A stretch of DNA of 64,000 bases from Corynebacterium sp. HMSC29G08. GTDB lineage: Bacteria; Actinomycetota; Actinomycetes; Mycobacteriales; Mycobacteriaceae. Below are positions 26,577 to 35,818 of the stretch, piece by piece. A program made the position numbers and the translations under genes. The DNA is taken from the NCBI RefSeq assembly GCF_001806875.1, contig NZ_KV786268.1, positions 1 through 64,000 on the forward strand, given 5' to 3'. The notes under the pieces were generated by a model. The model was not told the origin of the DNA, did no database searches, and saw only the letters and a list, made by a program, of their open reading frames with translations. The first letter of the stretch is position 1; every line of letters starts with the position of its first letter.

Positions 26577-28571
26577 GTGGTATCTCAAAATGCTCAGAAC
26601 ACCCAGAACGCGCAGAACACGCAGAACGAAGACGCGGATCTGATGGATCGCGTGCTCGCGCGTGTGCTCATGCCGAAGAAGGGCGAGCCGCACGATGTGC
26701 GCATGCTGTACCTGATTGAGCAGGAGCGCAATAAGCAGCGTCTGACGTGGTCGGACCGCACGAGCTTCAGCATCCCGGCTGGCAACGAGGTCAGCTTCCA
26801 GACGTATTTCAACGCGTTTCCGGCAAGCTACTGGCGCCGCTGGTCGCAGCTGGACACCGTTGTCCTGGCCATGGAGGTTGAGGGCCGCGCGACGGTGTCG
26901 GTGTACCGCTCGAAGTACGACGGCACCCGCATCAGCGTGACCAACGTGGACGCCACCGGCTACACGGAGATCCCGCTGAAGCTCAACAACTTCGAGGACG
27001 GCGGCTGGCTGTGGTTCGACATCACGGCTGAGGAGGACTCGCTGGTCCGCAACGCTGCGTGGGTTGCTCCGCAGGCTCCGCAGGAGCAGTTGCTTGCCGA
27101 CGGCACACGCATCGCCCCCCAACCCAAACAAGTAGCAGTGGGCATCCCTACGTTTAACCGCCCCCGCGACGCTGTCAACGCGTTGCATGCGTTGGGTGAG
27201 GACTCGTACGTGGGGGCGTCGATAAGCCATGTGCTCATGCCGGACCAGGGCAACCAGCACCCGGCGGACGAGCCGGACTTTAACGAGGCTGAGGTCAACC
27301 TCAACGGCAAACTGCAGATCTTCCACCAGGGCAACCTCGGTGGCTCCGGCGGCTACTCGCGCATCATGTACGAGGCGCTGAATAGCACCGACGCGCCGTT
27401 CATCCTGTACATGGATGATGACATTGCGATTGAGCCGGACTCGATCGTGCGCGCGGTGCAGGCGGCACGCTACGCCAAGCAACCGATTCTGGTGGGCGGG
27501 CAGATGCTGAACCTGCAGGATCGCTCGCAGCTACGCACCACGGGTGAGACGGTGGACGCGAACATCTTCATGTTCTCCGCCGCGAAGCACGCCGTGTACG
27601 ACCACGACTTTGCCAAGTACCCACTCGGCTACGTGGGTACGGAGGAAGAGGACCTGGATCCGCGCAAGACCACCTCGCGCCCGCTGCATCGCCGCATCGA
27701 CGTGGACTACAACGGCTGGTGGATGAACCTCTTCCCGCGCGTCGTCGCAGAGAAGATGGGCCTGCCTCTGCCGCTGTTTATCAAGTGGGACGACAACGAG
27801 TACGCCCTGCGCGCCAAGGAAGCAGACTTCCCAACGGTGACCTGGCCGGGCGTTGCCATTTGGCACATGGCGTGGGCGGATAAGGACGACGCGATTGATT
27901 GGCAGGCGTACTTCCACATGCGCAACCGCCTGATCGTAGCCAGCATCTACGGCCCGGAAAACCCAAAGGCGATGCTGAAGAACATGCAGAAGTCCACGCT
28001 CAAGCACTACTTCTGCATGGAGTATTCGACGATCGCTATCCAAAACGAGGCGATGCGCGACTTCCTTAAGGGCCCGGACCAGCTCTTCGACATCCTGGAA
28101 TCCTCGTTACCTCGGATTCAAGAGATCCGTAAGGAGTACTCGGATGCGCAGGTTCTGCCGTCTGCAACCGAACTGCCGGCGCCCACCGGCGCGCCGGGCG
28201 TGCCCACCAACAAGCTTGGCGGGCGCCTGGCCAAGGTGAAGAAGATCCCGTGGGCGGCGAAGGCGTTGCTGCACTTGCGTAAGGAGGAAGACCGTGCCCA
28301 CTGGGAAGCACCGCAGCTGAACCTGACCGCGGAGGAGGCTCGCTGGTACACGCTGGCACGTGTGGATTCCGCAACCGTGTCCACCGCTGGTGGTACCGGC
28401 GTGGCGTTCCGCAAGCGCAACAAGAAGTTGGCGGATCAGCTGGTGGAGGAGCAGAAGCAGCTGCGCGCTGAGATCAAGGAGCGTTGGGCTGAGCTGAGGC
28501 GCACGTATCGTGAGGCTCGCCCGGAGCTGAGCAGTCATGAGAACTGGGGGAAGATTTTTGATGCTCAATAA
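26577..28571 (+). CDS. glfT2: Galactofuranosyltransferase GlfT2
   Basis: Polymerising UDP-galactofuranosyltransferase (GT2) that builds the galactan of arabinogalactan, about 664 residues from the GTG at 26577. The GT-A metal site LYMDDDIAIE is at about D280-D282, the catalytic-base motif WDDNEY at about 404 and the conserved WHMAW at about 429. An N-terminal beta-rich domain precedes the GT domain, as in the mycobacterial enzyme. The first residues are low-complexity (QNAQNTQNAQNTQN), which makes the start doubtful; a start at MDRVLARVL about 20 codons later is possible. It overlaps the next gene by 11 bases and opens the + strand envelope run. Confidence 0.92.
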   Translation: MVSQNAQNTQNAQNTQNEDADLMDRVLARVLMPKKGEPHDVRMLYLIEQERNKQRLTWSDRTSFSIPAGNEVSFQTYFNAFPASYWRRWSQLDTVVLAMEVEGRATVSVYRSKYDGTRISVTNVDATGYTEIPLKLNNFEDGGWLWFDITAEEDSLVRNAAWVAPQAPQEQLLADGTRIAPQPKQVAVGIPTFNRPRDAVNALHALGEDSYVGASISHVLMPDQGNQHPADEPDFNEAEVNLNGKLQIFHQGNLGGSGGYSRIMYEALNSTDAPFILYMDDDIAIEPDSIVRAVQAARYAKQPILVGGQMLNLQDRSQLRTTGETVDANIFMFSAAKHAVYDHDFAKYPLGYVGTEEEDLDPRKTTSRPLHRRIDVDYNGWWMNLFPRVVAEKMGLPLPLFIKWDDNEYALRAKEADFPTVTWPGVAIWHMAWADKDDAIDWQAYFHMRNRLIVASIYGPENPKAMLKNMQKSTLKHYFCMEYSTIAIQNEAMRDFLKGPDQLFDILESSLPRIQEIRKEYSDAQVLPSATELPAPTGAPGVPTNKLGGRLAKVKKIPWAAKALLHLRKEEDRAHWEAPQLNLTAEEARWYTLARVDSATVSTAGGTGVAFRKRNKKLADQLVEEQKQLRAEIKERWAELRRTYREARPELSSHENWGKIFDAQ

Positions 28572-29079
28572 GGAAACCGACCTGTTGGTCGCCATCCAGG
28601 ACGCGTTGTACTGCCCATCCACCGTCAAGGGTGCACGTGCGTTGAGCCACTTCGGCGAGCACGACCTTGGTTGGTTGGCGCTCGCGGCGACGGGCGCTGT
28701 TGCCAGTGCCGCGGCTGGGGAAAAGGCGAAGAGTAGGAAGTGGGTTGCGTTGGGCGTGGGTACGTTTGCGGCGCATGCCGCAACAGTGGTGCTCAAGCGC
28801 ATCGTGCGTCGCCCGCGGCCGAACGATTCGCGGGTGAAGATTGGCGTGAAGACGCCTTCGCAGCTGTCGTTTCCTTCCTCCCACGCCGCAAACACGGGTG
28901 CCGCTGCCGTGCACTTGGTGGACATCACCGGAAAGAAGTGGCCGTGGCTTTTGGTTCCGGTGATGATGTTGTCGCGTAACGTGCTGGGCGTGCATTACCC
29001 AACTGATACGCTCGCCGGCGCAACGTTGGGTGCGCTGTCAGCAAAGGTTGTGATTGAGGGAGAAAGGCGAACGCGATGA
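28561..29079 (+). CDS. PAP2-type phosphatase, DPPR phosphatase candidate
   Basis: 172-residue membrane phosphatase of the PAP2 family. The three family motifs are present: KRIVRRPRP, SFPSSHAAN and SRNVLGVHYPTD. It is the homologue by position of M. tuberculosis Rv3807c, proposed to dephosphorylate decaprenylphosphoryl-5-phosphoribose during synthesis of the arabinose donor. The position between glfT2 and ubiA is the same as in mycobacteria. The ATG at 28561 overlaps the end of glfT2, and the stop shares ATGA with ubiA. The exact substrate is inference from context. Confidence 0.87.
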   Translation: MLNKETDLLVAIQDALYCPSTVKGARALSHFGEHDLGWLALAATGAVASAAAGEKAKSRKWVALGVGTFAAHAATVVLKRIVRRPRPNDSRVKIGVKTPSQLSFPSSHAANTGAAAVHLVDITGKKWPWLLVPVMMLSRNVLGVHYPTDTLAGATLGALSAKVVIEGERRTR

Positions 29080-30068
29080 CTTTGCCCCCAGAGCCGCTTC
29101 TCAGGCCTGAGCCGCACACGGCCGGGGTGGATGTGGTGGTGTCTAAGACGCCGCCGAAGAACGTTCCGGATGCGATGATCAAGGGGCTTCGTCCCAAGCA
29201 GTGGGTGAAGAACGTCCTGGTGCTGGCCGCTCCGCTTGCGGCTGGTTTGGATACGTTGCATGCGCGCACCTTTGTGGATATCGCGTTGGCGTTTGTGGTG
29301 TTCTGCTTCGGCGCCTCCTCGATTTACCTGATCAATGACGCGCGTGATGTGGAGTCGGATCGTCAGCACCCAACGAAGCGTTTCCGCCCGATTGCCTCGG
29401 GCATGCTGCCAATCAATTTGGCGTATGCCATGGCGGTGATCCTGATTGTGCTGGCGGTGGGGCTTTCCTTCTTTGCGACGGACGGCGTTTCCCTCGCCAC
29501 CGTCATCTCCGTCTACATCGCGCTACAGCTGGGTTATTGCTTTGGTTGGAAGCACATTCCGGTGATTGATATCGCCCTGGTGTCTTCTGGCTTCATGCTG
29601 CGCACAATGGCCGGTGGTGTGGCCGCGGGCATTGTGCTTTCGCAGTGGTTCCTGCTGGTTGCGGCGTTTGGTTCGTTGTTTATGGCTTCGGGTAAGCGTT
29701 ATGCGGAGCTGATTTTGGCGCAGGAGACTGGTGCGAAGATCCGCAAGGCGCTGGAGGGTTATACGCCGACGTATTTGCGTTTCGTGTGGACCTTGTCTGC
29801 TGCCGCCGTGGTGATCTTCTACGCCCTGTGGGGTTTTGAACTGTCTGCCGCCGTGGGTGGTGCGCCGGCGTTGTGGTACCAGATCTCCATGGTGCCGTTT
29901 GTGATTGCGATTCTGCGCTACGCCGCTGAGGTTGACGGCGGCCGTGGTGGCGCGCCTGATGAGATCGCTTTGGAGGACCGTGTGCTGCAACTGCTGGCTG
30001 CGGCGTGGCTGGTGTGCATCGCTATGGCTGTGTACGTGGCGCCTGCGTTGGGTGGGACTGCACTGTAA
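29076..30068 (+). CDS. ubiA: Decaprenyl-phosphate phosphoribosyltransferase
   Basis: UbiA-superfamily prenyltransferase of 330 residues (Rv3806c type) that joins phosphoribosyl pyrophosphate to decaprenyl phosphate, the first committed step to the arabinofuranose donor DPA. The aspartate-rich motif NDARDVESDRQHP is clear, and a second acidic loop lies around YAEVDGGRGGAPDE. About eight or nine hydrophobic helices are visible. It starts within the stop of the phosphatase gene (ATGA) and ends 2 bases before aftB. The operon position and the motif together make the assignment firm. Confidence 0.93.
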   Translation: MTLPPEPLLRPEPHTAGVDVVVSKTPPKNVPDAMIKGLRPKQWVKNVLVLAAPLAAGLDTLHARTFVDIALAFVVFCFGASSIYLINDARDVESDRQHPTKRFRPIASGMLPINLAYAMAVILIVLAVGLSFFATDGVSLATVISVYIALQLGYCFGWKHIPVIDIALVSSGFMLRTMAGGVAAGIVLSQWFLLVAAFGSLFMASGKRYAELILAQETGAKIRKALEGYTPTYLRFVWTLSAAAVVIFYALWGFELSAAVGGAPALWYQISMVPFVIAILRYAAEVDGGRGGAPDEIALEDRVLQLLAAAWLVCIAMAVYVAPALGGTAL

Positions 30069-30070
30069 AC

Positions 30071-31900
30071 ATGCGGTCTGAAACGATGCGGTCTCAGGAG
30101 AGGGTTTCGCTCTACGTTGCCACCGTCATTGCGGCGGTGTTGGCGTTTTGGGGTGGCTGGAATCGGCGTTGGATGTCAGATGACGGGCTGATTGTGCTGC
30201 GCACCGTTCGTAACCTGCTGGCTGGCAACGGGCCGGTGTTCAACATCGGGGAGCGTGTAGAGGCCAACACGTCCACTCTCTGGCAGTACCTGATTACCGC
30301 GTTTGCGTGGGTGACCGGTGGGCGTTTGGAAGACATCGCAACGTCGCTCGCCTTGACGTTGACTGTCCTTGCCGCGGGCGTTGCCACGTATGCGTCGGGC
30401 AGGCTCTGGCAGCGAAGCGCGTTGCAACCGCTTCCTGTCGTGCCGTTTGGCATTGTCATCTACCTGGCGCTGCCGCCGGCGCGCGACTTTGCCACCTCTG
30501 GTTTGGAGTGGGGCCTGTCGCTGTTCTGGATGGCCACGTGGTTTGCGCTACTTGTAGATTGGGCAACGCCCGCCCGCCGCGCCATGCCCGGCGCCGGTTA
30601 CCTGCTGGCGTTTTGGGCGGGGCTTTCGTGGTTGGTGCGCCCTGAGCTTGCGCTTTACGGCGGGCTGACCGGTATCGTGTTGCTCGCGTTTTCCCCGCGC
30701 AAAACGTTGGGAATCTTGGCCGCCGCGCTGCCTGTCCCGGCCGCGTATCAGATTTTCCGCATGGGTTACTACGGCCTGCTCACTCCGCATACGGCGGTGG
30801 CGAAGTCGGCGTCGGATAGCCAGTGGGTCCAGGGTTGGGTCTACGTGCGTGACTTTGTGGACCCGTACGTGTTGTGGCTGCCGCTTCTCGTCGCGTTGGT
30901 AACCGCCGTTGGTCTGGTGGTGGCCAGGGGGGTGGCGCGTGGACGTCGACAAGCAATTGTCCTGCTCATCGTGGGTTGCGCCTTCGTTCATGTGCTGTAT
31001 GTCACCCGTGTCGGCGGCGATTTCATGCACGGCCGCATGTTGCTGCTTCCCCTGTTTGCCCTGCTGCTGCCGTTGATGACGGTGCCGTATTCCCGCAAGG
31101 TCGCCGTCGGCGTCACCATCGTTGCGGTGTGGGCGACCGTGATCGTGTTCCGTGGGCATGAGGCGGATCCGGCGAAGTTCAACCGTCCTAACGCAGAGCT
31201 TGGGATTGTAGACGAGCGCAGTTTCTGGACTGCCGCCCTCGGCCGCGAGCAAGGTGACGCCCCCATGTACGCCGAGGACTTCCTCACCTCACCGCTGATG
31301 GTGAGCTATGAGCCCGTGCTGCGCCAGGCGCTGAAGGATGACGCGGCGCAGATCGCGCTGGTGCGCACCTCGCAAGATCCGTTGACGTACGAGTGGTACC
31401 CGCGCGAGCGCATGCAGGAAGACTCGGACCTACAAAACCTGGGCACCACGGTCTACTGGATCAATCTGGGCATGACCAGTATGAACGCTTCTTTGGATGC
31501 GCGCATCCTGGACACTGTTGGCCTTGCCACGCCGCTTGCCGCCCGCATGCCGCGCGACCCAGACGGCCGCGTGGGGCACGACAAACAGCTTTCCGCCGAG
31601 TGGCAGGTTGCTGATAGCGCCGTTGACCTCAGCCAGCTTCCGGAGTGGATTGATGCAGAAACCGCCCGCCAGGCCCGCGCCGCGCTGCGCACCCCGCAGA
31701 TCGCCGAACTGCTCGCCACCTCGCGCGAGCCGATGAGCCGCGAGCGCTTCCTGGCCAACCTTCGCTACAGCATTGGCCCAGGTAGGAGCCTTATGCTTGA
31801 CGACGCCCCCACGCACTACCTCAACCCCACCACCCTTAGCCAAATACGCAACGGCGCCGATGTGGGGTTGAAGCCAAACGGCAATCAGATCGCTTGGTGA
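30071..31900 (+). CDS. aftB: Terminal arabinofuranosyltransferase AftB
   Basis: GT-C type membrane glycosyltransferase of 609 residues (Rv3805c/AftB). It adds the terminal beta-(1-2)-arabinofuranose residues of arabinan, where mycolates are attached. The first extracytoplasmic loop carries the acidic motif WMSDDGLIVLRTVRNL expected for decaprenylphosphoryl-arabinose users. Roughly nine or ten membrane helices occupy the first 360 residues, and a soluble C-terminal domain follows. I chose the ATG at 30071, directly after the ubiA stop; a frame open from 30005 would overlap ubiA. The next gene encodes a mycolyltransferase acting on the product. Confidence 0.92.
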   Translation: MRSETMRSQERVSLYVATVIAAVLAFWGGWNRRWMSDDGLIVLRTVRNLLAGNGPVFNIGERVEANTSTLWQYLITAFAWVTGGRLEDIATSLALTLTVLAAGVATYASGRLWQRSALQPLPVVPFGIVIYLALPPARDFATSGLEWGLSLFWMATWFALLVDWATPARRAMPGAGYLLAFWAGLSWLVRPELALYGGLTGIVLLAFSPRKTLGILAAALPVPAAYQIFRMGYYGLLTPHTAVAKSASDSQWVQGWVYVRDFVDPYVLWLPLLVALVTAVGLVVARGVARGRRQAIVLLIVGCAFVHVLYVTRVGGDFMHGRMLLLPLFALLLPLMTVPYSRKVAVGVTIVAVWATVIVFRGHEADPAKFNRPNAELGIVDERSFWTAALGREQGDAPMYAEDFLTSPLMVSYEPVLRQALKDDAAQIALVRTSQDPLTYEWYPRERMQEDSDLQNLGTTVYWINLGMTSMNASLDARILDTVGLATPLAARMPRDPDGRVGHDKQLSAEWQVADSAVDLSQLPEWIDAETARQARAALRTPQIAELLATSREPMSRERFLANLRYSIGPGRSLMLDDAPTHYLNPTTLSQIRNGADVGLKPNGNQIAW

Positions 31901-31925
31901 CTTATTGTTTGGTAAGGTTCTGTGA

Positions 31926-32948
31926 ATGTTGCGATCACAGACCCGCCGCTCACCACTGGCGCTTCTCACTGCTCTGCTTACTGTCCTGTTGACGTTTGTT
32001 GTCACCTTCGTCGTGCCGCCGCAGGCCTCGGCCGCAAACCGTGATTGGTTGCGCCCGGATTCCACCGGCCACTGTGAGTGGGACGGCGTTGGTTTTTGGG
32101 TGCAGCGTTGCACGGTCTGGTCGCCGGCAATGAACCGCCACATCACGGTGCAGATCCAGCCGGCCGCTCGCGGCGGCAACGCGGGTCTGTACATGCTCGA
32201 CGGCCTGCGCGCCCAGGAAACCTCCAACGCCTGGGTAGTAGATGTCAACGCCGCCCAAACCTTCGTTGACAGCAACATCACCCTGGTCATGCCGGTTGGC
32301 GGCCAGTCCTCCTTCTACACGGACTGGAACGCGCCTGCCACCTATGATTTCAACAGCCCGGTGACCTACAAGTGGGATACGTTTTTGACCAAGGAGCTTC
32401 CGCCGTACCTGCAGCAGCACTTCGGTGTGTCGCCGACCAACAACTCCATCCTGGGCCTGTCCATGGGTGGCACCGCCGCGATCAACCTTGCGGCGCTGCA
32501 CCCGGAGATGTTCCGCCAGGTGTTGAGCTTCTCCGGCTACCTCACCACCACGATCCCGGGTGCGCAGACGGCGTTGCGCCTCGCGCTTCTCGACGGCGGC
32601 CTGTACAACCTCAACGCCATGTGGGGCTCCATCCTGAACCCGCGCCGTTACGAGAATGACCCGTTCCTTAACATGGGCAACCTGCGCGGCAAGGACGTCT
32701 ACGTCTCCGCTGGCTCCGCGACCCCGGGCCCGGCGGACGCGAAGTATCTGCCTGAGCACCAGGCCGCCGGCATCGCGCTTGAGGTCGTGGCGAACTTCAC
32801 CACCCGCATGTGGAGCGCAAAGGCAACCGCCACCGGCGTCCAGCACACCGCAGTGTTCACGCCGACCGGCCTGCACAACTGGGACCAGTTTGGTACGCAG
32901 CTTGAGGCGAACAAGGCGCGCATCCTCGACGTGATGAACGCCTGGTAG
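31926..32948 (+). CDS. Secreted mycolyltransferase (antigen 85 type)
   Basis: 340-residue esterase of the antigen 85/corynomycolyltransferase family, which transfers mycolate from trehalose monomycolate to arabinogalactan or a second trehalose. An N-terminal signal peptide (hydrophobic to about residue 33, cleavage near PQASA-AN) directs export. The nucleophile is in LGLSMGGTAAINLA, and the substrate-loop region MPVGGQSSFYTDW and the histidine region TGLHNWDQFGTQL are typical. No LGFP repeats. It corresponds in position to cmt2 of C. glutamicum. The following 0.9 kb are repeat-rich non-coding DNA. Confidence 0.92.
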   Translation: MLRSQTRRSPLALLTALLTVLLTFVVTFVVPPQASAANRDWLRPDSTGHCEWDGVGFWVQRCTVWSPAMNRHITVQIQPAARGGNAGLYMLDGLRAQETSNAWVVDVNAAQTFVDSNITLVMPVGGQSSFYTDWNAPATYDFNSPVTYKWDTFLTKELPPYLQQHFGVSPTNNSILGLSMGGTAAINLAALHPEMFRQVLSFSGYLTTTIPGAQTALRLALLDGGLYNLNAMWGSILNPRRYENDPFLNMGNLRGKDVYVSAGSATPGPADAKYLPEHQAAGIALEVVANFTTRMWSAKATATGVQHTAVFTPTGLHNWDQFGTQLEANKARILDVMNAW

Positions 32949-33038
32949 CCCCGGCCCGACTGGCCCCGGCCCGCTCCCGGCTCCTGTGGCCTCTGCAATC
33001 CGCCCGGCTCCTGTGGCCTCTGCAGCCCGCCCGGGTGC

Positions 33039-33086
33039 TGGGGGACCTTTTTTCAATTGCGGCGGCATGTTGCCAAACCGGGGATA
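33039..33086. repeat. 48-bp inverted repeat, left arm
   Basis: Matches the reverse complement of 33619-33666 at 47 of 48 positions. It begins TGGGGGACCTTTTTTC and ends ACCGGGGATA. The arm and its inner flank also form a local hairpin (CAATTGCGGC at 33054-33063 with GCCGCAATTG at about 33090-33099). Confidence 0.85.
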
Positions 33087-33400
33087 TCTGCCGCAATTGC
33101 CAGCTACCCCACAGGAACCGCCCACGCTGCTCCACCGCGCCCACCGCGCCCCGCTGCGCTCACCGCACTCACCGCGCTCACCGCGCCCCGCTGCGCTCAC
33201 CGCACTCACCGCGCCCCGCTGCGCTGATCTTTGTTGCATCGGTTTCGTTAACGTGACTTGCGCTTTTGTATTTATCTTCTCGCAGCTAGTTTCGACCTGC
33301 TAGACGGCATTGAACATGTCTCATGTCTCATTGGACAGAGGAAGCCGTACACCTTGGCTGGTATTTCGCCAGCGACCACCGAGACCACCGAGGCCGTCGA

Positions 33401-33454
33401 GACTGCCGAGACCGCTGAGACTGCCGAGACCGCTGAGACTGCCGAGACCGCTGA
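33401..33454. repeat. 18-bp tandem repeat, three copies
   Basis: Three perfect consecutive copies of GACTGCCGAGACCGCTGA, preceded by diverged copies (GAGACCACCGAGGCC). The array abuts the left hairpin of a double-hairpin element and seems to replace that hairpin's left arm. Confidence 0.85.
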
Positions 33455-33461
33455 GAGGGGT

Positions 33462-33542
33462 CACTAGCATACAATGCAAAAAACGTGCTGAGTCAAGACA
33501 ACTGACCTGGGGAAATATAGGACTAAAATCCTTATCTGCTAG
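33462..33542 (+). repeat. Double-hairpin element, copy A (partly decayed)
   Basis: Keeps CACTAGCATACAA (33462-33474), a 57-base spacer (33475-33531) with ACCTGGGGAAAT starting at spacer position 31, and TTATCTGCTAG (33532-33542). The outer arm of each hairpin is lost or changed. Copies B (56174-56307) and C (63638-63771, opposite strand) are complete. Confidence 0.75.
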
Positions 33543-33618
33543 TGGGGAGGGCATGGCCGTCCCCGGCAAGGCTCCGGCCACGTCTTAAACTTGCCAATTG
33601 CCTGGCAGTCAATGCAAC

Positions 33619-33666
33619 TATCCCCGGTTTGGCAACATGCTGCCGCAATTGAAAAAAGGTCCCCCA
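33619..33666. repeat. 48-bp inverted repeat, right arm
   Basis: Right arm pairing with 33039-33086 (one mismatch). The arms enclose 532 bases that contain the tandem repeats and double-hairpin copy A but no gene. I saw no duplicated target site at the outer ends. Confidence 0.85.
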
Positions 33667-33889
33667 CTGGTCAAGGCCGACTTAAGTCTGGGGCTTAAGT
33701 CTGGGGCAACACCGGGCCGGGGCTGAACCCGACCAGGGCCGAACCCGACCAGAGCCAACAAGTCACAAAAACAACAAAGACAACAAAAAATAACAAGAAA
33801 CATCACCTGTCTCCGGCGTGTCACCCTCCTCAAGTTTCAAGTGAAACTTAACCTTTGTGGGACTGACCCCTGACGAGAGGCTGATTCCC

Positions 33890-35818
33890 ATGCGCGACTT
33901 CCGCACCCGCCGTATCTTCGCGGCCCTTGCTGCAACGGCCGTAGTTACCCCGCTGATGATGGCGCCGAATGCGGCGGCGCAGTCTTCGGACCTGTCCAGC
34001 GCCATTGGTTCTTCCAACGGCATCAGTGACGGACTGCGTCCGTCGGACCCGCCAAAGCGCACGCCGATTGAGGTTGACAAGAACCCGCAGATCCCGAATC
34101 TGCCGGAGGGTGTGTCGGTGGATCGTATTGAGTGGTTGACGCAGCGTCGTGTAGCGGTGTTCATCAAGTCCGCTGCTATGCCGGAGCAACTGATGCAGGT
34201 GCAGATCCTGCTGGCGCGTGATTGGCACTCCAACCCGGGCGCGAAGTTCCCTGAGGTGTGGGCGCTCGATGGTCTGCGCGCGCGTGATGATGAAAACGGT
34301 TGGACCATTGAGACCAACATCGAGCAGTTTTACGCTGACAAGAACGTTAACGTGATCCTGCCGGTGGGCGGCGAGTCTTCCTTCTATGCGGACTGGCTGC
34401 GTCCGGATAACGGCAAGAACTACAAGTGGGAGTCGTTCCTGACCAAGGAGCTCGTCCCGATTTTGAACAATGAGTTCCGCTCCAACCATAAGCGCGCTGT
34501 TGTGGGTATCTCCATGGGCGGCACTGCTGCGATGAACTTGGCGGAGCGCAACCCGCACTTGTTCGACTTTGTTGGTTCTTTCTCGGGGTACTTGGACACC
34601 ACGACCACTGGCATGCCGAGTGCGATCAGGGCTGCGCAGATGGATGCTGGCGGTTACAACACTGATGCGATGTGGGGTCCTGCGGGCTCGCAGGCGTGGG
34701 TGGACCACGATCCGAAGCTGGGCATTGAGGCTCTTGAGGGCAAGGTTGTCTACGTTTCCGCTGGCTCGGGCCGTGATGATTTCGGTTCTGCGGAGTCAGT
34801 GGCTAAGGGCGCGGCAAACCCGGCGGGTAAGGGCCTTGAGGTTATTTCCCGCCTGTCTACGCAGACGTTTGTGGAATACGCGAGCCGTACGAAGGTGAAG
34901 CCGATTGTGCGTTTCCGTCCGTCGGGTGTGCACTCGTGGGAGTACTGGCAGTTCGAGATGGCGCAGGCGTGGCCGTACATTGCGAATACGTTGAACTTGC
35001 CGGAGGGTGATCGCGGTGCGCAGTGTGTACCGATTGGTGCGATTGCTGAGGCGACCCAGTCCGGTGTCATCGGTAATTGTGTGAATGATGAGTACGTGGT
35101 GGCGGAGCAGGGTCGTGCGCAGGACTTCCGTGGTGGTACGGCGTTCTGGTCGCCGGAGACTGGTGCGCATGCGTTGTTCGGCGCGATTTTGGCGAAGTAC
35201 AACGGCCTGGGCGGCGCCACGGGTTGGTTGGGCTTTCCAACCACGGGTGAGCTGAAGACACCGGACGGCAACGGACGTTTCGTGCACTTCCAGAACGGTT
35301 CGATCTACTGGACGGCTGAGACTGGCGCGTACGCAATCCCTGGCGACATGTTCAAGGCTTGGGGTGAGAAGGGCTATGAGACTTCCACGTTGGGCTACCC
35401 GGTGGCTGAGGCAACCAAGGTTGGCGAGGGCTACGTGCAGAAGTTCCAGGGCGGTTTCTTGACCCGTAACCCGGATGGCAAGAACTTCCTGGTCTTTGGC
35501 AAGATCGGCGAGAAGTACGGCGAGATGGGTGCTGCTACCAGCGCGCTTGGTTTCCCAACTGGCAATGAGATTGCCATCAAGGGTGGTTTCTTCCAGCAGT
35601 TTGAGAAGGGCAACATTTACTGGAGCCCGCAGTCTGGCGCGCACGCCATTTTCTACGGTGACATTTTCAACGAGTGGGGCAAGCGCGGCTATGAGCAGGG
35701 TGAGCTGGGCTGGCCGACTTCGGATATGAAGGACATCCCGGCTGGCGGCTTGACCATTGATTTCCAGCACGGTTCGCTGGATCAGGTCAATGGTGTGGTG
35801 ATTGCGAGGAAGCGATGA
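33890..35818 (+). CDS. cop1: PS1-type mycolyltransferase with LGFP repeats
   Basis: 642-residue secreted mycolyltransferase of the PS1/Cop1 type. A signal peptide covers about residues 1-31 (ending NAAAQ). The esterase domain has the nucleophile motif VGISMGGTAAMNLA and the loop LPVGGESSFYADW, close to the neighbouring mycolyltransferase. From about residue 385 a second domain holds LGFP repeats, readable as WLGFPTTGE, TLGYPVAEA, ALGFPTGNE and ELGWPTSDM, thought to anchor the enzyme to the cell wall. Start ATG 33890 is the one just before the signal peptide. It overlaps the following lipoprotein gene by 4 bases. Confidence 0.94.
   Translation: MRDFRTRRIFAALAATAVVTPLMMAPNAAAQSSDLSSAIGSSNGISDGLRPSDPPKRTPIEVDKNPQIPNLPEGVSVDRIEWLTQRRVAVFIKSAAMPEQLMQVQILLARDWHSNPGAKFPEVWALDGLRARDDENGWTIETNIEQFYADKNVNVILPVGGESSFYADWLRPDNGKNYKWESFLTKELVPILNNEFRSNHKRAVVGISMGGTAAMNLAERNPHLFDFVGSFSGYLDTTTTGMPSAIRAAQMDAGGYNTDAMWGPAGSQAWVDHDPKLGIEALEGKVVYVSAGSGRDDFGSAESVAKGAANPAGKGLEVISRLSTQTFVEYASRTKVKPIVRFRPSGVHSWEYWQFEMAQAWPYIANTLNLPEGDRGAQCVPIGAIAEATQSGVIGNCVNDEYVVAEQGRAQDFRGGTAFWSPETGAHALFGAILAKYNGLGGATGWLGFPTTGELKTPDGNGRFVHFQNGSIYWTAETGAYAIPGDMFKAWGEKGYETSTLGYPVAEATKVGEGYVQKFQGGFLTRNPDGKNFLVFGKIGEKYGEMGAATSALGFPTGNEIAIKGGFFQQFEKGNIYWSPQSGAHAIFYGDIFNEWGKRGYEQGELGWPTSDMKDIPAGGLTIDFQHGSLDQVNGVVIARKR

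Larger units (their letters stand above)
32949..33889. other. Repeat-rich gap between two mycolyltransferase genes
   Basis: 941 bases without a supported gene. From left to right: a direct repeat of CGGCTCCTGTGGCCTCTGCA (from about 32978), left arm of a 48-bp inverted repeat, CACCGCGCC-type tandem repeats (about 33135-33230), three 18-bp tandem units (33401-33454), a double-hairpin element copy, the right arm of the inverted repeat, and short duplications of CTTAAGTCTGGGG (about 33682-33708) and CCGAACCCGACCAG. The promoter of the next gene should lie in the AT-rich 33770-33860 part. Confidence 0.7.

Noticed and set aside
33258-33581. Small coding frames in the cmt-cop1 gap
   Set aside because: Their apparent repeats (TAETAE, GLGSLS) simply mirror 18-bp tandem DNA repeats; there are no ribosome binding sites.
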